From a virus, in the IMG/VR virus record IMGVR_UViG_3300042472_000277, positions 1 to 39,922 of that record: a stretch of DNA of 39,922 bases; one strand, 5' to 3'. Both the position numbers and the translations under genes were made by a program. A model generated the notes under the pieces. It was not told the DNA's origin and ran no database searches. It saw only the letters and a program-made list of their open reading frames with translations. Below, in pieces: positions 22,829 through 30,497 of the stretch; position 1 is the first letter of the stretch; each line of letters opens with the position of its first letter.

Positions 22829-22880
22829 GCAAGTCCCCTAGCTTAGGGAAAACACACAATACCTTTACTAGGAGACTTGC
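22829..22880 (-). terminator. 13-bp inverted repeat, possible terminator or mRNA-processing hairpin
   Basis: On the minus strand GCAAGTCTCCTAG (22880-22868) pairs with CTAGGGGACTTGC (22841-22829) over 13 bp with one G-T pair, enclosing 26 nt; TTTT follows directly. It lies just upstream of the lipoprotein start. A partial terminator or an RNase III-type site are both possible. Confidence 0.5.
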
Positions 22881-22912
22881 AAACACCATAACACAAACAA
22901 AGAGAAAGAGGT

Positions 22913-23098
22913 TTATTTATCCTTAGCCTTACCGACATTGAGAGCCAACAGATCAATGATCTTGTAGCCCCACTTAACAACACCATCGTCCTTTGGGGTA
23001 GGAGTAAGTGCAGCGATAAGGGAACAAGCGGTAACCACAGCAGTCAAAGCCTGAATGATTGCCGATGCGTTGTCTAGGAGATAGGATACGATTTGCAT
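22913..23098 (-). CDS. Holin-like membrane protein, 61 aa
   Basis: One long hydrophobic stretch (about residues 10-31, ASAIIQALTAVVTACSLIAA) is followed by TPTPKDD and a C-terminal helix (YKIIDLLALNVGKAKDK). The PTPKDD...NVGKAK pattern recurs in small phage membrane proteins often annotated as holins; this is recalled, not searched. It lies between scaffold and capsid next to a lipoprotein gene, making a small lysis or membrane pair apart from the gp17.5-like holin. It may instead be a virion membrane component. Confidence 0.65.
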   Translation of the reverse strand: MQIVSYLLDNASAIIQALTAVVTACSLIAALTPTPKDDGVVKWGYKIIDLLALNVGKAKDK

Positions 23099-23104
23099 AA
23101 GTTT

Positions 23105-23893
23105 TTAGATACGTGAGATGGAGATCCTTTTCTCAACTTGAGCGCGATAGGCTGGATCTTTGGCATACCGAGAGTCTTTCATGGCTTCCACCATTTGGGC
23201 ATTGGAGTTAAACGGAGTAACACCGCCACCAGCCACTTGGCCTTGCATGAGTTTCACGGGTGAACCACCATCGCTCAGGAAGCGAGCATAGAGACCCTTG
23301 ATGGCCATCTTGGCTGTGTCAGCATCGTTGGATTCAACAACACGGTTAAAGGCTGCAAGCTCTGAGTCAGTAAGCGCACCAGAAGCCCACTCGGTCATTG
23401 CACCGTAGTTGTCCTTGCCACCTACTTCACCCATGATGGCGTTCGTGTTGGCCTCTTGGGAAGCCTTGTAGCCATCGACGTAGGTCTTAACAAGCTCACG
23501 GGAGATACCGTTCTTCTCAAGGGCAGCTAGGGATGCCTCAGTGAGGTCACCACGTTCAGCATACTCAGCACTTGCGGAATTCAAAGCATCACCAACACGG
23601 GACTGCACGTCGGATGCCTCAAGCTTTACCTGAGACTTTTCCTCTTCGCGGTTCTTTGTGTGGTATTCCTTTTCAAGATTGGCATACGCCTTAGCGAGTT
23701 CCTCTGGGGATTCAAACTTCTCAGGGAGCCACTGGGGACGCTCGTCGGTTACAGGAGTCTCCTCATTGGGTTCCTCTTGTGGTTGTTTCGGTTGTTGTGC
23801 CTTGGCTTCGTCCATAAGGACCGATTGTTGCTCAAGGGTCATTTGTTCACGGGCAGTAGGCTCGTTGATTGATGTAGTATGTAGTTCAGCCAT
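23105..23893 (-). CDS. Capsid scaffolding protein (T7 gp9-like), 262 aa
   Basis: Internal scaffold that directs capsid assembly and leaves before DNA packing. The N-terminus is acidic and disordered (KQPQEEPNEETPVTDERP). It is followed by WLPEKFESPEELAKAYANL, a motif common in T7-like scaffolds, then helical segments and a basic C-terminus (YRAQVEKRISISRI) expected to bind the capsid. Order portal-scaffold-capsid is as in T7, but two small genes and the long leader intervene before the capsid. Confidence 0.93.
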   Translation of the reverse strand: MAELHTTSINEPTAREQMTLEQQSVLMDEAKAQQPKQPQEEPNEETPVTDERPQWLPEKFESPEELAKAYANLEKEYHTKNREEEKSQVKLEASDVQSRVGDALNSASAEYAERGDLTEASLAALEKNGISRELVKTYVDGYKASQEANTNAIMGEVGGKDNYGAMTEWASGALTDSELAAFNRVVESNDADTAKMAIKGLYARFLSDGGSPVKLMQGQVAGGGVTPFNSNAQMVEAMKDSRYAKDPAYRAQVEKRISISRI

Positions 23894-23905
23894 TTATGTT
23901 GGTTG

Positions 23906-25471
23906 TTATTGTTCCTGTTGAGCCGCATCGAGTTGCTGCTGTTCGGGACTATTAGCTTGTTTATACTGATCACTCAAGGCTTTAATTCCCGCTGGTCCAA
24001 GTTTCTCACTCATACTAGCAGCCATTTGTTGTTGGCTCTCTTGAGCAAGCTGCTCGGAGGTCTTGATAAGCCCAAGGGTTTTAATTCCAAGGGCTGTCGC
24101 ACGACGCTTAAAGTACTCTTGGACGTTAACAAACTGAGCAACAGCTTGTGGACCTACGACCTGAGCAGCACCTGCAAGGAACTGGTCAAGCTTGTTGAGA
24201 TCATTACCACGACCAAGGGCTTCAACACCCGTGACGATCACAGGGCTGACAAGGTTCTTAGGAAGCTTAGGGAGCTTCTTGGACTTACCCATGACGTACA
24301 TCAATCGCTCGATCAATGGAAGCTGGAGTTCATTTGAAAGCAACGAATAGAGACCACCAAGGGAACTCTCAAGTTCCTGTGACAACATACGGATCTCCTC
24401 TGCGGTTACCCGTTCGGCACTGCGTACAACACCGGAGGTAAGCAAGAAGGCAGCACCAAGGCGATCCCTGATGCCATCCATAGTCATCTGTGCGACCTTG
24501 AAGTCGTTGAACTTGTTGACTTGGAGCGTGGTAACGTCCGCTGCATTACCTTGGACAATGGCCCCATTAGGGCTATCTGCCAACGTACGCGCCCTTGTAG
24601 TTCCATTAGGAGACACAAGAAACAGAACTTTGGCAGCAGCAGCAGAACCTTCAACGATTGCCTGAGTGAGGGCTTCAAGTGATTGGACATCTCCTAGGTA
24701 TTCTTCTACGTATCCACGACCGTAAGACTCTCCGTCGATTCTAGAGAATCTAAGGGGGATATAGGGACTACGATCAAGGGGAACCTTACCACCGGACTTA
24801 GGAAGAACAACACCGTTGATGTCCTGAGTAATCTCCCACATATTGTCATCCCGGCGGATACTTGTGTAAAGATTGACATCACCCTCCATAGCCTCGTTCT
24901 CGGAAGCACCGTGGGTTTCTAGGAGTTCGTGGACTTCTGGGTCAAGAGCCTTGCGTGAGATGGTTTCCTTTGTGGCAATCGTCAGAACATTACCCATAGG
25001 GTCACGCTCAATGACAAAGCGATTCAGGTTGAACACACGGAGACCGCCTTCTTCAGGCATGTACAGGAGAGCGTTACCGGCGATGATGAGATGCTTCAGG
25101 GCTTCATGGAGTGCTACTCGGTATGCCTCTTTAGCAATCTCACTCATCACCAGATCTTCAACGCGCTGAAGAGAGTTCTCAATCTCACTAAGGACTTCCT
25201 CTGGGGTTCCATTTTTAGCGAGTTCAGCAGTGTCTGCTTGTAGACGAAAGAACGGAGCGTTGGGTGGTAGGAGTGCTAACAGTAATTTACTGGCGAGGTT
25301 ATTTACTCCACGCGCACCAACGCTCTGAAAGGGTGTGTTGAGCCTGCTGTGTGGACCAAAGGATTCTTCGGGTAGCACATAGGGCAACGTAAGTTTCGAC
25401 GAGGTTCGTCCGCGATCCAAATAGGAATATCGGAGACCTTCAAGTCGTGAATAAGTTTGTTGGGCTGTCAT
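23906..25471 (-). CDS. Portal protein (T7 gp8-like head-tail connector), 521 aa
   Basis: Dodecameric portal at one capsid vertex through which DNA enters and leaves. The N-terminal part (SVGARGVNNLASKLLLALLPP) and the later segments FSRIDGESYGRGYVEEYLGD and VTAEEIRMLSQELESSLGG are hallmarks of the T7-type head-tail connector family. Length is near T7 gp8 (536 aa). The C-terminus is Gln-rich (SPEQQQLDAAQQEQ). The start has an AT-rich leader without Shine-Dalgarno. Confidence 0.97.
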   Translation of the reverse strand: MTAQQTYSRLEGLRYSYLDRGRTSSKLTLPYVLPEESFGPHSRLNTPFQSVGARGVNNLASKLLLALLPPNAPFFRLQADTAELAKNGTPEEVLSEIENSLQRVEDLVMSEIAKEAYRVALHEALKHLIIAGNALLYMPEEGGLRVFNLNRFVIERDPMGNVLTIATKETISRKALDPEVHELLETHGASENEAMEGDVNLYTSIRRDDNMWEITQDINGVVLPKSGGKVPLDRSPYIPLRFSRIDGESYGRGYVEEYLGDVQSLEALTQAIVEGSAAAAKVLFLVSPNGTTRARTLADSPNGAIVQGNAADVTTLQVNKFNDFKVAQMTMDGIRDRLGAAFLLTSGVVRSAERVTAEEIRMLSQELESSLGGLYSLLSNELQLPLIERLMYVMGKSKKLPKLPKNLVSPVIVTGVEALGRGNDLNKLDQFLAGAAQVVGPQAVAQFVNVQEYFKRRATALGIKTLGLIKTSEQLAQESQQQMAASMSEKLGPAGIKALSDQYKQANSPEQQQLDAAQQEQ

Positions 25472-25480
25472 GTTAAATTA

Positions 25481-25807
25481 TTATGCCCAAAAAATGCTGG
25501 GAACGTCAGGGTTGAACTCAGGGCGGGGGACTTGGATCTCGCTGCCAGCATCGTCCGTGACGGTCCAGTCGGAAGACCAATAGATGAACTGCTCGCCACC
25601 TGCGGGAATCGGGATGCCTACGAGATCGCGGAAAAGCACCCAGTATTGCCCGTCACCGTTATGCTCGCCAATGATGCAGAGAGCATGGGTATGGGACGCG
25701 AGAGATGATTGCACCTCACCGTTCTCATCCAGTGCAGCAAAGCCATTGGCGATGCCGAACTGCTCGGCTACTGCTTTCGATGGGAATCTTAGGATGTAGT
25801 CGGTCAT
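25481..25807 (-). CDS. Small fibre-associated protein, 108 aa, unknown
   Basis: Its start overlaps the stop of the S74 fibre gene (TAATG), so the two are translationally coupled and probably act together. The sequence is rich in aromatic and acidic residues (YWVLFRDLVG, FIYWSSDWTVTDD, FNPDVPSIFWA). Possible roles are fibre-tip cap, fibre assembly factor or attachment protein. No family is recognised. It ends 9 nt before the portal start. Confidence 0.7.
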   Translation of the reverse strand: MTDYILRFPSKAVAEQFGIANGFAALDENGEVQSSLASHTHALCIIGEHNGDGQYWVLFRDLVGIPIPAGGEQFIYWSSDWTVTDDAGSEIQVPRPEFNPDVPSIFWA

Positions 25808-27168
25808 TAGGATGTCGGGTTTTCAAGCTCTGCTACTTTAGCGGAAAGTTGCTGGATTGCTTTAATCATCGGGCCGATCAACTCCTCGTAACCGATAGAT
25901 AGCACATCATCACCACCTTTGACTGAGTGGTTTTGGAAGCCACCAAAGTCAATGCCAGTTTCAGTAATCAACGACTGCACTTCTTGTGCGATTAGGCCGT
26001 GGTGGAATCGTGAACGCTTATGCGTGCCATCGTGCGTGATGTTCGACAACTTGTTCGCCTCAAGCCATGCGTCCTTCTCGATTACATAAGCCTCATAGGC
26101 TGGAAGGTCTGCGGTGTATTCAGCCAGCCTCGATTCGTATTCATCAAGATTCTGTTCATGCCTGCTCTTCTCAGCATCACTTGCATCGGGAACAGGAGCA
26201 ACTGGCAATACAGGTTTGATCGGATTGTTGACTAGTGCTGGGGGATCGATGCGATACGACTCACGCATATCCCACTTGTAGTCCACTGGGCGAAGCGCAT
26301 TGACGAAATCAAGACCCAACACAGTATCTTGGATGTCTGCTTTGTCTCGCACATCGGAACGGTTTTGCACTGCTCCGTATGCGTATGTTGTCGTTGCGGA
26401 GTCGCCTAATTGAATTTGATTCGATGCGGTTACTGCTGAGTTGTGGCCGATACCTGAACAGTTATCGTAACTTACTAGAGCCGATAAAGCATTCACACCA
26501 AAGGCGGAATTTGTTGAGCCTGCTGTGCAGTTGTATAAAGCACTAAGTCCAGAAGCTGAATTGGAACTTCCGGTTGTGTTGTAATAAAGAGAATTAGCAC
26601 CAATACTTACATTATTACTTCCAGTGGTATTTGAGCGATTTGATTCATGCCCAGCAGCAGTATTCCCACCCCCTGTGGAATTATAAAAAAGAGCATTTTT
26701 CCCAATACCTACATTATAACTTGCAGTATTTGACCATAAAGCACTATCTCCTACGGCAATATTATAAACACCAGCAGTATTATTGTATAAGGCGGAAGCT
26801 CCAAAAGCACAATTATCAGCACCTGTTGTGTTTTTATGGAGAGCGTCCCTGCCGACTGCCGTATTACTAGCACCTGTGGTGTTGAATGAAAGAGAGTATG
26901 AACCTACAGCAGTGTTACTGCTGCTTGTGGTGTTCAGATTCAGAGTGCCAACCCCTAATGCAGTATTCTCAGCTCCAGTAGTATTCGCATTAAGCGAACC
27001 TGAACCTATAGCTAAATTTGACGTAACATTGCCAGAACCAGAAGCGGTCACAGTCCCAGTGAATGATGGTGAAGCGAGCGGTGCTGCTCCTAATGCGGTG
27101 CGGGCGGCAGACTTGTCGGATGAATCCATGAAGTCTGCGATATCTGTTGAAACGATGATGTTTGCCAT
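25807..27168 (-). CDS. Trimeric fibre with 17-residue repeats and C-terminal S74 chaperone, 453 aa
   Basis: After a short N-terminal anchor (about 1-50) come about ten repeats of 17 residues of the type NTAVG-x-x-SL-x-x-NTTG, a pattern of beta-roll or trimeric-adhesin stalks. The C-terminal part is a peptidase S74 intramolecular chaperone (SDVRDKADIQDT, LRPVDYKW, GLIAQEVQSLI), which helps fibre trimerisation and then cleaves itself off, the Ser-Asp at SDVRDK being the expected site. The repeat section is visibly richer in A and T than its neighbours, and such repeats readily expand and contract, suggesting variable receptor range. Confidence 0.9.
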   Translation of the reverse strand: MANIIVSTDIADFMDSSDKSAARTALGAAPLASPSFTGTVTASGSGNVTSNLAIGSGSLNANTTGAENTALGVGTLNLNTTSSSNTAVGSYSLSFNTTGASNTAVGRDALHKNTTGADNCAFGASALYNNTAGVYNIAVGDSALWSNTASYNVGIGKNALFYNSTGGGNTAAGHESNRSNTTGSNNVSIGANSLYYNTTGSSNSASGLSALYNCTAGSTNSAFGVNALSALVSYDNCSGIGHNSAVTASNQIQLGDSATTTYAYGAVQNRSDVRDKADIQDTVLGLDFVNALRPVDYKWDMRESYRIDPPALVNNPIKPVLPVAPVPDASDAEKSRHEQNLDEYESRLAEYTADLPAYEAYVIEKDAWLEANKLSNITHDGTHKRSRFHHGLIAQEVQSLITETGIDFGGFQNHSVKGGDDVLSIGYEELIGPMIKAIQQLSAKVAELENPTS

Positions 27169-27187
27169 ATGTGGTAATTAGTAAGAG

Positions 27188-28609
27188 TTAACGGTAAGAG
27201 TATCGTCCTTGAGCAGATTTGACATAAAAGTCGCCGCCGCTAGTAGTGTAGTCGTAACTGTCTGTGAGAGATTGGAGTTTTGCGTCGGGCAGGCGTTTTT
27301 TGTAATACCTCAAAGACGTGATGCACTTGTTTGAATAAAAAGAGGTAGGTGTCTGCGAACGCTCATCAGCTCCAATGTTGATCTGGGATAAACTAGCTGG
27401 AACCGTTCCTGATGAGTCAGTAACAACCGCAGCTCCATTACGCGATGCTGAGAAGTCATTTAGTGAATACGCTGTGGAAATCTTATTTACTGCACCAACA
27501 GTTCCGACTGCATCAAGACTTAATGTAGCAACAAGCGAACTTCCAGAGTAATACACAGCCCTCATGTTGCCAGTGTCATTGTCAATATGAACTGAGTTTT
27601 GAGTGATATTGCCATTAGATGCTGACACATACGTTGTGTTTGTATTTGGAGATGCCTCAAATACTTCAAGCAATGTCCCAGCACTTTGATTCCAGAATCC
27701 CGTGAAATTACTTCCGCTAATCGAGCAAAGATCCGCACTGCGAACCACGGTAGATGCCACGGTCGGGATGTAGCTGGTGGCGAAGCTCCCTGCTTCCAGT
27801 TGTGCGCCCCATGCCCAGAAGGAATCAACACTGTTGCCGGGGTAGCTAATAGAAGTGCCTGAAACCGCAGCAACACGAACTGATGTAATAGCGCTGGCCA
27901 ACGCCGTGGCTGACACAGAACAACGATACCAACCATTGGAAAATTGCTGAATAGAAGCGGTTCCAGTTGGAATTCCAACAATAGAACCAGATCCAGTAAG
28001 ATCAAAGATAGCGTTTATTGGTATCGTCGCGGAGTTGTTGACGACAATATTTATCCTTGTTATCTGATTAGCTTTGAAAAAGAAGCTAATTGAGTATGCT
28101 GTGCCGCCTACAAATGAGAAAGTGTTTCTTTGAAATCCATATTCTTGTGTTGTGCTGCCAACTGTAAGTCTATCTGCGGTCGTCAGACCGTTTGGTGATG
28201 CTGTATTGTCTGGATTTACTGTTGTTGTACTTGTTGTGGTCCAAGGCGAAGACCCAATAACTTCTGATGCACTCCATGAATTCGTCCTGCTTTCCTCGAT
28301 CAGCAAGCCTTTGCACGCAAGCGTGAGAGGGTCGTGGTCGAAGCGTGCGGCGTTAACTGCAGCAGATTGGAGCAAGCCATCGCTCCCCACGAACGTGCCA
28401 GTGCTACCACGGGTGAACACCGGAGTCGGCCCTTTGCGAGCCGTCAGCGTCTTGTCGGTGGCGAACTGGAGGTCAAGGGAAAGCCCGTCTCCGTATCCAG
28501 TAAACCCCGTAGTAAACGGAGAGGTAACTGGAAAAGTATCTCCGCTGGTTCCAACTTTAAAAATTGGGAAACCAGCGAATTTCTGGGTGAGCTTTCGATG
28601 ACGGGCCAT
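27188..28609 (-). CDS. Tail spike or fibre protein with two beta-sandwich domains, 473 aa
   Basis: The N-terminal section (LSLDLQFATDKTLTARKGPT, FTRGSTGTFVGSDGL, RFDHDPLTLACKGLLIEESR) is a widespread phage structural motif. A carbohydrate-binding-like jelly roll follows (about 110-285, ending in FWAWGAQLEAGSFATSYIP), then a LamG/concanavalin-like domain (about 290-440) ending in ITSLRYYKKRLPDAKLQSL. These are typical of glycan-binding adhesins on virions. No catalytic motif is seen. It lies upstream of the S74 fibre gene with a 19-nt gap; together with the gp17-like anchor they suggest a composite receptor-binding apparatus. Confidence 0.82.
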   Translation of the reverse strand: MARHRKLTQKFAGFPIFKVGTSGDTFPVTSPFTTGFTGYGDGLSLDLQFATDKTLTARKGPTPVFTRGSTGTFVGSDGLLQSAAVNAARFDHDPLTLACKGLLIEESRTNSWSASEVIGSSPWTTTSTTTVNPDNTASPNGLTTADRLTVGSTTQEYGFQRNTFSFVGGTAYSISFFFKANQITRINIVVNNSATIPINAIFDLTGSGSIVGIPTGTASIQQFSNGWYRCSVSATALASAITSVRVAAVSGTSISYPGNSVDSFWAWGAQLEAGSFATSYIPTVASTVVRSADLCSISGSNFTGFWNQSAGTLLEVFEASPNTNTTYVSASNGNITQNSVHIDNDTGNMRAVYYSGSSLVATLSLDAVGTVGAVNKISTAYSLNDFSASRNGAAVVTDSSGTVPASLSQINIGADERSQTPTSFYSNKCITSLRYYKKRLPDAKLQSLTDSYDYTTSGGDFYVKSAQGRYSYR

Positions 28610-28621
28610 TGTAGGTGTAGC

Positions 28622-28924
28622 TTACAGTTCGATGGGCTTGATGATCACAGTCACAGAGAAACCAGCAGAGGCTCCTGAGATTGCAACACGAAGCGAACCA
28701 ATCGGGGTAACAAACAATCCACCACCATTGGCAGTCAGGGTTGTTTCAGGACCAAGGTCAACATAAGTAGAACCAATGAGTTGCTGAAGTTTCACGGTTG
28801 CCCCAGAGAATGTTCCTGCAACAGCAAAGCCCGAAGGTTTACCATTACCAGTAACGTCGATGTTAAGTGCGCCGCCAGTGAGTTCTGCAAAGAGAACCGT
28901 GCGGGAGTAGTTAAAGGTAGCCAT
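28622..28924 (-). CDS. Small beta-rich virion protein, 100 aa, unknown
   Basis: Rich in Gly, Thr, Ser and Val with alternating hydrophobic residues, so an all-beta fold is likely (GFAVAGTFSGATVKLQQL, LRVAISGASAGFSVTVI). It could be a head decoration or a fibre-connecting protein. The gene sits between the gp7.3-like protein and the spike gene with short gaps on both sides. No family is recognised with certainty. Confidence 0.72.
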   Translation of the reverse strand: MATFNYSRTVLFAELTGGALNIDVTGNGKPSGFAVAGTFSGATVKLQQLIGSTYVDLGPETTLTANGGGLFVTPIGSLRVAISGASAGFSVTVIIKPIEL

Positions 28925-28930
28925 ATTAGT

Positions 28931-29134
28931 TTAGTAGTTGATGCTTGCGCCAGTCCCAGAGGAACCAGCAGAAACCGTGGGACGACGGATGATAAGCGAT
29001 GAGATACCCGCCGTACGCTTCTTGGCTTCGGTAGGCATCTCGACAGGTTTCACGGCCTCAGCCACTGGGGTTGGTGGTGGTGGAGCCTGTGGGGGTGGAG
29101 CAGCCGCCGTCGTTTTAGGAGATGAGAAGCACAT
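28931..29134 (-). CDS. Small tail/virion protein (T7 gp7.3-like), 67 aa
   Basis: The N-terminus is Pro/Ala-rich and disordered (MCFSSPKTTAAAPPPQAPP). The C-terminus has SSLIIRRPTVSAGSSGTGAS followed by INY, which resembles the end of T7 gp7.3 (KSLSVARSSGGGINI). In T7 gp7.3 is a virion protein placed before portal gene 8, the same place as here apart from the inserted fibre genes. It is probably involved in tail or fibre attachment. Confidence is limited because similarity is confined to the short end. Confidence 0.7.
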   Translation of the reverse strand: MCFSSPKTTAAAPPPQAPPPPTPVAEAVKPVEMPTEAKKRTAGISSLIIRRPTVSAGSSGTGASINY

Positions 29135-29147
29135 ATCGTTTTAGTTT

Positions 29148-29339
29148 TTATTGGTTTAGAATATTTTCGTTTTGATCATCATACGTTTGATGAAGGAACC
29201 TAATAACACTCCGCGCCCCACAGTGGTAATCAATATCCCTGCAAGTATCACTCGGAGTGAAATCCTTTTGTGGAAACCTTTCTTCCAAAGCCTTTATAAA
29301 CTGGGAAGAAATTGCAGGGAATATTGAATACTCGTCCAT
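29148..29339 (-). CDS. Small protein, 63 aa, unknown
   Basis: The pattern FIKALEERFPQKDFTPS, then a tract with Cys-Arg-Asp-Ile and GARSVIRFLHQTYDDQ, resembles a small protein often seen between replication and structural genes in T7-like phages (similar LEERFP...SVVRFL forms are recalled from marine phages). No function is known to me. It is probably cytoplasmic. Confidence 0.7.
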   Translation of the reverse strand: MDEYSIFPAISSQFIKALEERFPQKDFTPSDTCRDIDYHCGARSVIRFLHQTYDDQNENILNQ

Positions 29340-29360
29340 TATGGTGATCCTAATAGTGCG

Positions 29361-29780
29361 CTAAATGTCCTTAAGCTCAACGGGTAAGACACCATCAGCA
29401 ATCAAATCCGCTGTCTCACTTAGGCACACGGCGTTCCAAATGATAGCACCAAGGTGATCCTCGGTATCGTCTCCGTCCATGAAGGCCCACAAGTGGCGAT
29501 ACAGGCTGTCCACATAGCGACTCAAGGGGATACCTTGTTTCCAGTTGTCCCGCTTGTACTTGGCTGCTCCGTACTCAAAGCGTCTTGCAAGCTTCAGTAA
29601 AGCCCGTGGTGGGATAGCCGAAGGAATCCCCTTGCCCACCGAGGCATCCCTCACTGCACCTGTGTTGAACTCTGAGCGTTCCCCAGAATCTGGGATCTTC
29701 GCTGGTGATAAAACACTGTCGTACCGAAAGCCTTTGAAATACTCTCGTGAGTCTGTGGTTATGCTTGTGGGGGTGTCCAT
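29361..29780 (-). CDS. dATP/dGTP diphosphohydrolase-like protein (DUF5664, MazZ-like), 139 aa
   Basis: The sequence carries the DUF5664 pattern: NTGAVRD (39-45), GKGIPSAIPPRALLKLARRF, EYGAAKY (69-75), DNW, GIPLSRYVDSLYRH (83-96), and acidic EDHL followed by WNA (107-117). The family is an all-alpha MazG-like NTP hydrolase. Its best-known member, MazZ of Z-genome cyanophages, converts dGTP or dATP to the monophosphate. Here it may adjust dNTP pools. I chose the start at 29780, which overlaps the exonuclease stop by 22 nt; the longer ORF start at 29909 lies deep inside that gene. Confidence 0.82.
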   Translation of the reverse strand: MDTPTSITTDSREYFKGFRYDSVLSPAKIPDSGERSEFNTGAVRDASVGKGIPSAIPPRALLKLARRFEYGAAKYKRDNWKQGIPLSRYVDSLYRHLWAFMDGDDTEDHLGAIIWNAVCLSETADLIADGVLPVELKDI

Positions 29781-30493
29781 AGTTTCTTGATGGTTTTCGT
29801 TTCGTGGTCTACGTCTTGGTGTTGGAGGATGTAAGCCAACCGTGCATTCATTAGTGCATCGTCGTAGGTTAGTCCAGCTTTTTCGTAAGCAGCAATAACC
29901 GTGTCCCAAGTGTACCCGTCTTTCTCCAGCATCTTCTCGGCTGTCTTTGGACCAACACCTTTAATACCAAAGTAATTGTCCGTGCTGTCTCCCATGATGG
30001 TTTGCATGAGATGGAACTTACGAGCGTGTTCTGGAGTGATGGTTCGCAACTCCCCTTTAAGGAAGTTAAACCACTGGCAAGGGACTGTTTCAAAGTCTTT
30101 ATCTGCGCTGACGATGATGGACCCTTCTTGATCCGCCGAACCCATGATGCCCAACACATCGTCGGCCTCCATGTTTTCCCAAAAGGCAATGTCGTAGCTG
30201 TCACAGACCCACTCCCTGAGATCGTTGATCCCAAGCGGTGACCTCTTGCCTTGGCGTTGTGCCTTGTACAAGGGATACATCTGGTGACGAAAGGTAAGCC
30301 TATCGCTGAACGATACGATAATCTCAGAGGCATTTAGTTCCTCTTGGATGTAGTCGATGAGTCCTACAAAGGATTTCTTAAGGTCACTGAAGTCGCTGTG
30401 AACCGTGAATATGTCATCGCTCCACCGGACCTCTTGCTCAACCGAGAAACAAGAACGATAAAGGATCATGTCGCCATCAATAAGTGCTTTCAT
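29759..30493 (-). CDS. 5'-3' exonuclease (T7 gp6-like, FEN family), 244 aa
   Basis: Flap-endonuclease-type nuclease that degrades host DNA, removes RNA primers and assists recombination. Metal-binding acids are visible at D6/D8 (LIDGDM), E109/D111/D112 (EADDVLG), D131/D133 (SADKDFE) and D169/D172 (GDSTDN), followed by the helix-hairpin-helix GIKGVGPKTAEKML (176-189). It is shorter than T7 gp6 (300 aa) but has the whole catalytic core. The start at 30493 lies 4 nt after the polymerase stop; the upstream ATG at 30544 would overlap it. Confidence 0.95.
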   Translation of the reverse strand: MKALIDGDMILYRSCFSVEQEVRWSDDIFTVHSDFSDLKKSFVGLIDYIQEELNASEIIVSFSDRLTFRHQMYPLYKAQRQGKRSPLGINDLREWVCDSYDIAFWENMEADDVLGIMGSADQEGSIIVSADKDFETVPCQWFNFLKGELRTITPEHARKFHLMQTIMGDSTDNYFGIKGVGPKTAEKMLEKDGYTWDTVIAAYEKAGLTYDDALMNARLAYILQHQDVDHETKTIKKLWTPPQA

Positions 30494-30497
30494 ATTT

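Noticed and set aside
29361-29780. Evidence for a 2-aminoadenine (Z) genome
   Set aside because: Only the MazZ-like gene is present; PurZ and DatZ homologues were not found, and the DNA polymerase is of T7 gp5 type.
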